This document shows, in pieces, positions 7,216 to 13,917 of a stretch of 35,501 nt of DNA. Source of the stretch: JBOGJG01 sp050747825. Its GTDB lineage: Bacteria > Acidobacteriota > UBA6911 > RPQK01 > JBOGJG01. The notes under the pieces were generated by a model. It saw only the letters and a list, made by a program, of their open reading frames with translations, did not search any database and was not told the DNA's origin. The translations under genes were made by a program, and so were the position numbers. The stretch spans positions 1-35,501 of the forward strand of contig JBOGJG010000166.1 in assembly GCA_050747825.1 (NCBI GenBank), written 5' to 3'. Position 1 is the stretch's first letter; every line of letters starts with the position of its first letter.

Positions 7216-8091
7216 ATGCCCAGGGAAATTCTCACCTCGCATGTTTCGAAAGAGAACCTGAGAGGGTCTCTGCTCTTTTCGCTGCTGGGGCATGTGCTGC
7301 TGCTGGCTTTCTTTTTCTTTGCTTTGGAGTTGCTGCCCGAGGGCGAGCCGATTGTGCTGGGCACGGGCGCCGGGGGCGGCCAGGGAGAGGATGTCCTGAC
7401 CGTCGGATTGACAGCTGAACTGAGCGCAGGAGCCGGGATGTACAAACCCAGCCTGACGCCTCAACCGAAGGTGGTTCCTCCGCCGCCGCCGGAAAAGGAG
7501 GAGCCCGCGCCTCCGCCCGAACCGGATAAAACCGTTTTCCTGGAAGAGTCCAAACAGCTCCGCCCAAAAGAGGTTGAGAAAAAGCCTGAGAAAACTGAAG
7601 CCAACACACCACTGGAAAAGCCGAAATCTCAGCCGCCACAGATTTCTTCTCGAAGCGAGGAGAAGCCGGCCGAGCCTGCCCGGGGACAGATCCCCACGCG
7701 GCCGGAGCCGGGCGCCGGCGGTCCGGGAGGCCGGGCGGCAGGCTCAGGAGGCGGCTTTGGACCGGGCAGCGGCGTCCAACTGGGCTCTGGAACCGGAGAG
7801 GGCATTTTCGACTCCTGGTATGCCCGGCAGGTGGAACGGCGTATTGGAGAGAACTGGCTGAAAGGACTCATGGGTGAGCTGAAGCGCACGGTTCAAACCG
7901 TCATCAGCTTCGAAATTCGCCCCGACGGTAGGATCGAAGGGATTCAGATCGAGAAGAGCAGCGGTATCGGCAGTGTGGACCGGGCCGCTCAGCGAGCGGT
8001 TGAGGCCAGCAATCCCCTGCCCCCCTTGCCTTATGAGTTTCGCAATCGACGCGTGAAATTTATTGCTCACTTTCAGTATCCACCGCGCTGA
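7216..8091 (+). CDS. TolA/TonB-like energy transducer
   Basis: This 291-residue protein has the architecture of TolA or TonB. It has a short cytoplasmic N-terminus, one transmembrane helix at about 18-40 (LLFSLLGHVLLLAFFFFALELL), a long Pro/Lys/Glu-rich periplasmic linker (about 75-165), a Gly-rich hinge, and a C-terminal TonB-type domain from about 195 (DSWYARQVERRIGENWLKG, then TVISFEIRPDGRIEG, ending FRNRRVKFIAHF). It transmits proton-motive energy from TolQR across the periplasm, in this context to TolB/Pal. The position between tolR and tolB supports the TolA role. The C-terminal domain is TonB-like rather than the proteobacterial TolA-III type, as often seen outside Proteobacteria. Confidence 0.87.
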   Translation: MPREILTSHVSKENLRGSLLFSLLGHVLLLAFFFFALELLPEGEPIVLGTGAGGGQGEDVLTVGLTAELSAGAGMYKPSLTPQPKVVPPPPPEKEEPAPPPEPDKTVFLEESKQLRPKEVEKKPEKTEANTPLEKPKSQPPQISSRSEEKPAEPARGQIPTRPEPGAGGPGGRAAGSGGGFGPGSGVQLGSGTGEGIFDSWYARQVERRIGENWLKGLMGELKRTVQTVISFEIRPDGRIEGIQIEKSSGIGSVDRAAQRAVEASNPLPPLPYEFRNRRVKFIAHFQYPPR

Positions 8092-8114
8092 AGAAAGGTA
8101 GAATCGTTACTATT

Positions 8115-9431
8115 ATGAAGCTTAAGCTGCTTTTTGGCGTTCTAATCCTATCCTCTCTCCCTGTTTCGGGGCAGCAAGTAGAAATCTTCCCGACGGCCAC
8201 GGAAAGAAAAATCCGGCTGGCGGTGGCCGATTTCAGTCCGCTCAGCTCCACACAGATGGCGGAATCGGCTCTCAAGATTTTCAATGAGGTTCTCTGGCAG
8301 GATCTCAAGTTTTCCGCCTTTTTCGAGATGCCTTCCAAAAGCTTTTATCCGCTCAGGCCGGTCCGTGTGCCTCAGGACCTGACCTTCGACAACTGGTCGG
8401 GGCCGACGATTGACGCCGAGTATCTGACTTTCGGTAACGCCCGGATTGAAGCCACGGGAACTACAGTGGAAGCCTACCTGTATGACGTAAAGACTCAGGA
8501 GCAGGTAGTGGGCAAGCGTTATACCCTCGCTGATGCTTCCCTCATCCGCCGCGTGGCTCACGAGTTCGCCGATCAGGTGGTCTTTCAACTCTCGGCCGGC
8601 GCCAGCAAAGGAATAGCGCGGACTCGCCTTGCCTACACCTCAAGGAAGGGAGAGAGCAAGGAAGTTCATGTGATGGATTACGATGGAGCCAACAGCCGCA
8701 CCATCACGGCCAATGGAGGTCTCAACAAGTTTCCGGAGTGGTTTCCCGATAATTCCAAACTGACCTTTATCACAAATTTGCCGGGATCGGCGCAGTGGCA
8801 GCTTTGGATTCAGGAACTGGCAGGCGGCCGCGAGGTCATAGAGGTTCCCTCTTCCTATGTTTCTTCTCCGGCGGTTTCCCCGGACGGTGCGCGCCTGGCC
8901 TTTTCAACTCGCGCCCAGGGCGCGCTCGATGCTGATATTTTCGTGTCCGGCTCGAACGGCGCCCGCCGGCGCAATTTGACTAATTATCCCGGTATCGACA
9001 CTTCTCCCGCCTGGAGTCCCAACGGGCGGCAGATCGCCTTTATTTCCGATCGCTCGGGAACACCACAGCTTTGGATGATGGACGCCGACGGCTCCAACCT
9101 GCAGCGGCTGGTCGCCGAGGGAGGACACTGCGACAGTCCCAACTGGTCTCCGGATGGCCGCTGGATCGCTTATTCCTGGCAGGCGCCCAGGCAGTGGAAG
9201 CACGATATCTATGTGATCGAAGTAGCCAGCCAGAGGATCTTTCAGGTTACCTCGGGGGGCGGCAGCAACGAACAGCCTCACTGGTCTCCGGACGGAAGGC
9301 ACATTGCATTTCAGAGCACTCGGGCCTCTTCCAAGCAGATAGCCATCATGAATGCCGACGGAAAAAACTTAAGACAGATTACCAACTATGGTATAAACGA
9401 GGCGCCCTCGTGGTCGTCTTATACGGAATAG
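8115..9431 (+). CDS. tolB: Tol-Pal system protein TolB
   Basis: This 438-residue periplasmic protein has an N-terminal signal peptide (MKLKLLFGVLILSSLPVSG), a TolB N-terminal domain (about 25-165) and a six-bladed beta-propeller. Blades are marked by repeated SPDG motifs: SPDGARLAFST, SPNGRQIAFISD, SPDGRWIAYSW, SPDGRHIAFQS. TolB binds Pal and the TolA C-terminus and mediates Pal recycling during division. The length agrees with the family. Its TAG stop lies inside the left arm of an 18-bp inverted repeat that separates it from pal. Confidence 0.95.
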   Translation: MKLKLLFGVLILSSLPVSGQQVEIFPTATERKIRLAVADFSPLSSTQMAESALKIFNEVLWQDLKFSAFFEMPSKSFYPLRPVRVPQDLTFDNWSGPTIDAEYLTFGNARIEATGTTVEAYLYDVKTQEQVVGKRYTLADASLIRRVAHEFADQVVFQLSAGASKGIARTRLAYTSRKGESKEVHVMDYDGANSRTITANGGLNKFPEWFPDNSKLTFITNLPGSAQWQLWIQELAGGREVIEVPSSYVSSPAVSPDGARLAFSTRAQGALDADIFVSGSNGARRRNLTNYPGIDTSPAWSPNGRQIAFISDRSGTPQLWMMDADGSNLQRLVAEGGHCDSPNWSPDGRWIAYSWQAPRQWKHDIYVIEVASQRIFQVTSGGGSNEQPHWSPDGRHIAFQSTRASSKQIAIMNADGKNLRQITNYGINEAPSWSSYTE

Positions 9432-9491
9432 GTGACGGGTGGCGGGCTTAGTCTGCAGTTGTTGAGACCGCCACCCGCCACCCGTCACCTA
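9429..9491. repeat. 18-bp inverted repeat between tolB and pal
   Basis: Positions 9429-9446 are the exact reverse complement of 9474-9491 (arm core AGGTGACGGGTGGCGGG), enclosing a 27-base loop. The arm is itself built of 7-bp units (GGTGACG, GGTGGCG). The left arm includes the tolB stop codon, and the right arm ends 19 bp before the pal ATG. There is no U tract, so it is not a normal intrinsic terminator. An mRNA-stabilising or processing hairpin is possible. Confidence 0.93.
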
Positions 9492-9510
9492 ATACAATGG
9501 AGAACTTTTG

Positions 9511-10281
9511 ATGAAACGTGCTCTTGTGCTGAATCTGGCCTTGCTGGCTGTATTGGCCCTATTCTCTGCCTGCGGTAGAAGAACGCCGGTCGCAACGGCC
9601 CCCGCCCCTGGCGGAAGTGCTATTGATGAACCGGCCGATGTGGTCACGCCCGCGCCAACCGTCGAGTTGAACGCTTCGGAAACTTCGATTGAGCGGGGAC
9701 AGCAGACGACGTTGAACTGGACTTCCAGCAACGCCAGTTCCCTGGTGATCGACAACGGCATCGGCAATGTCGCCGAAATCGGATCGCTGGTGGTGTCGCC
9801 TCGCGAATCGGTCACTTATACGGCCACGGCTACCGGCCCTGGAGGCGAGAATCGCGCCAGCACGCGGGTAACTGTCCTGGATGCGCCCACCGACATGGGG
9901 ATCGATCAGTCCGACATTTACAACCTAAAACAGGCTGTCGAACGCGGACTCGTTCAGCCTGTCTTCTTCGCCTACGATAAGGCTGAGTTGACTGCCGAAG
10001 CCCGGCGCACGCTGGAACAAAATGCCCAGACTTTTCGGCGTTTTCCGGGTGCCCGAATCATCGTGGAAGGACACTGCGACGAGCGTGGCACCGAGGAATA
10101 CAACCTGGCTTTGGGGGACCGGCGCGCTCAGGCCACCCGGAACTACCTGGTTCAGCTCGGCGTGGATGGCGCTCAGCTCGAGACGATCTCTTTCGGCGAA
10201 GAGCGGCCTTTTGCGCTCGGTCAGGACGAAGCCGCCTACGCTCAAAACCGCAGAGCCCATTTCTCAGTGCGGGAGTTCTAA
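9511..10281 (+). CDS. pal: Peptidoglycan-associated lipoprotein Pal with an Ig-like insert
   Basis: Pal anchors the outer membrane to peptidoglycan. The 256-residue protein starts at ATG 9511, eight bases after GGAG (a TTG just before it is ignored). A lipoprotein signal ends LALFSAC with acylation at C21; F at -3 is unusual. The C-terminal OmpA-like domain (about 150-256) has FFAYDKAELT, then the diaminopimelate-binding signature GHCDERGTEEYNLALGDRRA. Between them, about residues 48-125 form an extra beta-rich domain (VELNASETSIERGQQTTLNW, ending ENRASTRVTV) that resembles a bacterial Ig-like fold. Classical Pal is about 170 residues, so this insert explains the length. It is followed 17 bp later by cpoB. 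Confidence 0.93.
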   Translation: MKRALVLNLALLAVLALFSACGRRTPVATAPAPGGSAIDEPADVVTPAPTVELNASETSIERGQQTTLNWTSSNASSLVIDNGIGNVAEIGSLVVSPRESVTYTATATGPGGENRASTRVTVLDAPTDMGIDQSDIYNLKQAVERGLVQPVFFAYDKAELTAEARRTLEQNAQTFRRFPGARIIVEGHCDERGTEEYNLALGDRRAQATRNYLVQLGVDGAQLETISFGEERPFALGQDEAAYAQNRRAHFSVREF

Positions 10282-10298
10282 TTACGCTGGAGATAAAA

Positions 10299-11102
10299 AT
10301 GAAGAAGTCTATCCTAAGCGTCATATTGGTCGTTGTGTTATCCCCCACCTGGGCTGTAGCGCAAAAAGAGGAAATTATACGGTTGCAGAGCGATGTCCTT
10401 CAGCTTCAAAGCCAAATTCGGCTGCTCCAGAAAACTTTTGACGAAAACAGCGGAGTGATCAAGTCGCTGCTGGAGCAGCTCAATGATCAGGTCGCTCAAA
10501 GCCAGTCCACCATGCAGACGCTCAGCCAGTCCCTGCAGACCCAAAAGGCGGACGTGAACACGACCGTGCGCCAGCTTCAGGATGAAATCCAAAACCTCAG
10601 CCTGAAGCTGGACGACACGAATAATCGGATTGCCGGCCTGCACCAGAAGATGGAGGAAAACCAGATGCGCGTCGGGACCCTTCGCTCTGTCCCCTGGGCG
10701 CAGGATTCCGAAGGAGTCATCGAACCGGATCAGGTCTATCAGGCGGCCTACAACGATTACTTAATGGGAAACCATGAACTGGCGGTCCGTGGCTTTCAGG
10801 ATTTTCTGACTCAGTATCCCCAGAGCGAATATGCCGACAACGCCCTCTACTATCTCGGTTTTATTCTGCTGGATGGAGGACGTTATGAGACGGCTATCCA
10901 GGCTTTCGATCAGGTGATCAACCTCTATCCCAAGGGAGACAAAACTCCCTCCGCCTATTTCAAAAAGGGACTGGCGCTCGGAGAACTACAAAAGCATGAG
11001 GAAGCTATTGAGACCTTTCAGAAGCTGGCGGCTCTTTATCCCGACGCTCCGGAAGCGGCTCTGGCCACTCAGGAGCTTCAGAAGTTGGGAGTCGGGCTTT
11101 AG
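10299..11102 (+). CDS. cpoB: Cell division coordinator CpoB/YbgF (coiled coil plus TPR)
   Basis: This is a 267-residue periplasmic protein. The signal peptide MKKSILSVILVVVLSPTWAVA is followed by a Gln/Leu-rich coiled coil (about 22-125) and C-terminal TPR repeats (about 140-265), including YQAAYNDYLMGNHELAVRGF, ALYYLGFILLDGGRYETAI and AYFKKGLALGELQKHEEAI. CpoB links Tol activity to peptidoglycan synthesis at the septum, and its position as last gene of the tol-pal operon is standard. GGAG lies six bases before the ATG. A short GC-rich hairpin follows the stop. Confidence 0.92.
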   Translation: MKKSILSVILVVVLSPTWAVAQKEEIIRLQSDVLQLQSQIRLLQKTFDENSGVIKSLLEQLNDQVAQSQSTMQTLSQSLQTQKADVNTTVRQLQDEIQNLSLKLDDTNNRIAGLHQKMEENQMRVGTLRSVPWAQDSEGVIEPDQVYQAAYNDYLMGNHELAVRGFQDFLTQYPQSEYADNALYYLGFILLDGGRYETAIQAFDQVINLYPKGDKTPSAYFKKGLALGELQKHEEAIETFQKLAALYPDAPEAALATQELQKLGVGL

Positions 11103-11107
11103 AAGTT

Positions 11108-11122
11108 AAGGCCCGAGGCCTT
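11108..11122. terminator. Short GGCC hairpin between convergent cpoB and ssb
   Basis: AAGGCC, loop CGA, then GGCCTT, six bases after the cpoB stop and immediately outside the ssb stop at 11124. The U run is weak (CTTAAAA), so termination efficiency is uncertain. A similar GGCC-TGA-GGCC hairpin occurs after the M50 gene at 30208-30221. Confidence 0.45.
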
Positions 11123-11123
11123 C

Positions 11124-11546
11124 TTAAAACGGAATATCGTCGTCAGTAATTCCCACTTCCATTTTCTGGCCGCTTTCTTCTGCGGAGCCGGCGGGAGAGC
11201 CGGGACGGTCAGATTCATCACCCCGGCCGCCGTTGAGCATTTGCATGTTTAAGGCGACTACTTCAGTCGTGCGGCGCTTGTTGCCGTCACGGTCGTCCCA
11301 CTCGCGGGTTTGCAGCCTGCCCTCGATGTAAACGAGGCGTCCCTTGCTCAGGTACTGGGTGCATATTTCACCCAGCTTGCTCCAGGCCACCACCTGATGC
11401 CACTCGGTCCTTTCCTTTCGCTCACCGTTGTCGCTCCAGAACTCGTTCGTGGCCAGAGAAAAATTGGCCACCGGCGTTCCAGAGGCGGTGTAGCGCATTT
11501 CGGGGTCGCGCCCCAGACGTCCTATCAAAATCACTTTGTTGACCAT
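11124..11546 (-). CDS. ssb: Single-stranded DNA-binding protein
   Basis: The 140-residue protein begins MVNKVILIGRLGRDPEMRYT and has the OB-fold markers VANFSLATNE, GERKERTEWHQVVAWSKLGEI and LVYIEGRLQTREWDDRDGNKR. A linker follows, and the acidic tip ends DDDIPF, the conserved peptide that recruits replication and repair partners. GGAGG lies about ten bases before the ATG. It is the main replicative SSB type. The gene lies 61 bp downstream of htrA on the same strand. Confidence 0.96.
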   Translation of the reverse strand: MVNKVILIGRLGRDPEMRYTASGTPVANFSLATNEFWSDNGERKERTEWHQVVAWSKLGEICTQYLSKGRLVYIEGRLQTREWDDRDGNKRRTTEVVALNMQMLNGGRGDESDRPGSPAGSAEESGQKMEVGITDDDIPF

Positions 11547-11607
11547 TTAAACTAAACCTCCAAGTTTTACCTACTATAACGTCCGGGTCTGAAAAAGTTC
11601 GAACGCG

Positions 11608-12762
11608 TCAAAACCGGAACACCCTCCGATTCGTCTCCTGTCCGACGAATTCCATCTGCTGCTGGATGCGCTCTTCCTGGCGATAGAAGACGATTTCGAC
11701 GTTTTGCCCGGGGCGCTTGTCTTCGATAATGTTGATCAGATCAGCCGCTGAGGTGATCTTCTGTCCGGCCATCGACTCGATCACGTCCCCGCCGATGATC
11801 AGGATGGAGTTGCCATAGCGCACGCGGCGGTTGCCCCCTCGCAGACCTGCCTGATCGGCTGAGCTTCCTTCCTCGATCTGCTCGACGAGATAGCCTTGTT
11901 CGATCGGCAGATCAAGCGCCTGCGCCAGTTGAGGCGTCAAGCTCCGCCCGTGCACGCCCAGCCAGGGACGGCGCACCGTGCCAAACTCCACCAGATCCGG
12001 GATGACCCTCGAAAGAGTACTGACCGGAACGGCAAAGCCGATGCCGGCGCTTTCCCCGGTGCGGGAGAATATGGCGGTGTTGATCCCGACGACTTCTCCG
12101 CGGGTATTGAGGAGAGGTCCGCCGCTGTTTCCGGGATTGATCGCCGCATCCGTTTGAATCACCCCATCGATGACCCCATAGCGGCTTTCAAGTGTCCGTC
12201 CCAGGGAGGAGATGATCCCCGTGGTCAGCGTCCGCTCCAGGCCAAACGGATTCCCAATGGCCAGCACCTTCTGCCCTACCTTCAACCCATCGCTGTTTCC
12301 CAGTTTGATGGGACGCAGCTTTGAATCCGAGACCTCAATTTTAAGCACGGCGATATCGTTGATGGGATCGGCGCCTACAATTTCCGCGTCATACCTTGAT
12401 TTGTCGGCAAGGGTGACTTCGATCTTCTCGGCATTCTGGATGACATGGTGGTTGGTCACGATATGTCCGTTGTCATCGACGATGAAGCCGCTGCCGACTC
12501 CCTCTTTCGGAATCGGCTCGAAAAAGAAGTTATAGTCCAGAGTCGTGCTGGTGACGTTGACCACTCCGGGACTGAAGGCCTGGTAAATCTCAATGTTCAT
12601 TTGCTCGTCCCGTGTCAGGGAGTTGTCAAAGACCGGCAGCGGAGGTTGAGTGAACTCCGCCTGGGTGGCAGGAGGAGAAGACCACTGAATGGAGAAAATG
12701 ACCAGCCCTGTTGAGATCAGACTGCTGACCAAAACGATCTTCCAAAAATCGCGAATGTTCAT
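11608..12762 (-). CDS. HtrA/Deg-type S1C serine protease with PDZ domain
   Basis: This is a periplasmic quality-control protease of 384 residues. An N-terminal anchor (about 8-26) is followed by a trypsin-like domain with catalytic triad H106 (VTNHHVIQN), D136 (DPINDIAVLKIE) and S213 (INPGNSGGPLLN). One C-terminal PDZ domain (about 268-365) has GYLVEQIEEGSSADQAGLRGG and DVIESMAGQKI. A single PDZ domain and a retained membrane anchor make it resemble DegS more than DegP. It follows rimI by 6 bp, so it is in the tsaB-rimI operon. Confidence 0.92.
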   Translation of the reverse strand: MNIRDFWKIVLVSSLISTGLVIFSIQWSSPPATQAEFTQPPLPVFDNSLTRDEQMNIEIYQAFSPGVVNVTSTTLDYNFFFEPIPKEGVGSGFIVDDNGHIVTNHHVIQNAEKIEVTLADKSRYDAEIVGADPINDIAVLKIEVSDSKLRPIKLGNSDGLKVGQKVLAIGNPFGLERTLTTGIISSLGRTLESRYGVIDGVIQTDAAINPGNSGGPLLNTRGEVVGINTAIFSRTGESAGIGFAVPVSTLSRVIPDLVEFGTVRRPWLGVHGRSLTPQLAQALDLPIEQGYLVEQIEEGSSADQAGLRGGNRRVRYGNSILIIGGDVIESMAGQKITSAADLINIIEDKRPGQNVEIVFYRQEERIQQQMEFVGQETNRRVFRF

Positions 12763-12768
12763 AGCTTT

Positions 12769-13212
12769 CTATTGTAGCTTTATGCGCATCACTAAAGCAT
12801 CCTCCGGAGGCTGAGAGTAATAGCCTTTACGGCAGCTAAGGATTTCGAACTTGTTTCCGAGATAGAAGTCAATGGCGCCCCGGTTGCTGGGCCGCACTTC
12901 CAGGAAACAGCTCCGGCAGCCTCGCCGGCGGGCGTTCTCGACGGCGTCCTGCAGCAGCCGGCACCCGAGGCCCCGGCCCTGCCACTCGGGATCAACCGCA
13001 ATCTTCAAAATCTCGGCATCCTCGGCGACAAGCGTCAGGCAAAATCCAATGAGCTGCCGGTTCTCCGAGGAGACCGGGACAAAGCCGATAAAATGAATGT
13101 CCTGGCGCTTGAGGAGTCCCTGATAGTCTCCGGCCGGCCAGGCCGGCAGGTTGCAAAGTCGATCCAGAAGCTGAACTTTGGAAATGTCCTCGGGCAGCAC
13201 ATCCCGGATCAC
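12769..13212 (-). CDS. rimI: Ribosomal protein alanine N-acetyltransferase RimI
   Basis: RimI-type GNAT acetyltransferases modify N-terminal alanines (ribosomal protein S18 in E. coli). Acetyl-CoA binding is shown by ILKIAVDPEWQGRGLG (Q78-G83), and the C-terminal half by FLEVRPSNRGAIDFY and FEILSCRKGYY. The frame stays open upstream to 13314, but that extension overlaps tsaB and is not family-like. GTG at 13212 overlaps the tsaB stop as GTGA and gives 147 residues, the usual RimI length. The tsaB-rimI pair is a common conserved arrangement. Confidence 0.87.
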   Translation of the reverse strand: MIRDVLPEDISKVQLLDRLCNLPAWPAGDYQGLLKRQDIHFIGFVPVSSENRQLIGFCLTLVAEDAEILKIAVDPEWQGRGLGCRLLQDAVENARRRGCRSCFLEVRPSNRGAIDFYLGNKFEILSCRKGYYSQPPEDALVMRIKLQ

Positions 13213-13883
13213 GTTCGACTCAACTCCGCATCCGAAGGCCGCACGTAATTGGGAGCCAGCTCGGAGGCCGCCACCATAGCGCCCTGCGCATACTCCTGGT
13301 AAGCCAGCCGGCACAGCTCATCCAGGATGCGGTTGTCCGTCTCCAGAATTCGAGCCTGGGGAAAAGCTGCCGCCACTGTGCTTTTGTAGAGATCGGCTCC
13401 ATCTCCCACGAACAGATAGTCCTGGGAGCCTAAAGTCTTAAGCCAGTCCTGAGGACGCATGACCTGCTCATTTACTTCCGGATGGAGGGTGTGATCTTCT
13501 ACCCTGTAAACAGCGGCGAAGACCTGCTGGCGGCGCGCGTCAATCATGGGCGCGACCAGGGGATGCATTCGGCTGAAGCGATAGGCCAGGGCCTTGAGGG
13601 TAGAGATGCCCACGCAGGGAAGGCCCAGGGTCTGAGAGAGAGCCTTGACAGTGGCCAATCCAATGCGCAGCCCGGTGAAGGAGCCCGGCCCGGTGGCAGC
13701 GGACAGGCAGCCGATATCAGCCAGCCGGATCTGATGCTGTCGCAGTAGAAAATCCACCAGTTCGATGAGCATTTCCTGATAGCGCAGCGGCGTCTTGAGC
13801 ATGATCGTTCCGACCACCTCGCTGTTGCGGCTTAGCGCCACTCCCCCGCTGTTTGTGGCTGTATCGACGGCCAGCATGTACAT
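13209..13883 (-). CDS. tsaB: tRNA threonylcarbamoyladenosine biosynthesis protein TsaB
   Basis: TsaB is the inactive ASKHA-fold partner that supports TsaD and TsaE in making t6A37 in tRNAs reading ANN codons. The 224-residue protein starts MYMLAVDTATNSGGVAL and has the conserved LSAATGPGSFTGLRIGLATVKAL (about 61-83) followed by VGISTLKALA. AAGGAG at 13895-13900 (minus-strand sense) lies about 11 bases before the ATG. It is divergent from mutS with 34 bp between starts and overlaps rimI by GTGA. Confidence 0.93.
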   Translation of the reverse strand: MYMLAVDTATNSGGVALSRNSEVVGTIMLKTPLRYQEMLIELVDFLLRQHQIRLADIGCLSAATGPGSFTGLRIGLATVKALSQTLGLPCVGISTLKALAYRFSRMHPLVAPMIDARRQQVFAAVYRVEDHTLHPEVNEQVMRPQDWLKTLGSQDYLFVGDGADLYKSTVAAAFPQARILETDNRILDELCRLAYQEYAQGAMVAASELAPNYVRPSDAELSRT

Positions 13884-13917
13884 TTATTTTCATACTCCTT
13901 TGCTAGTCTAAGCTGTA

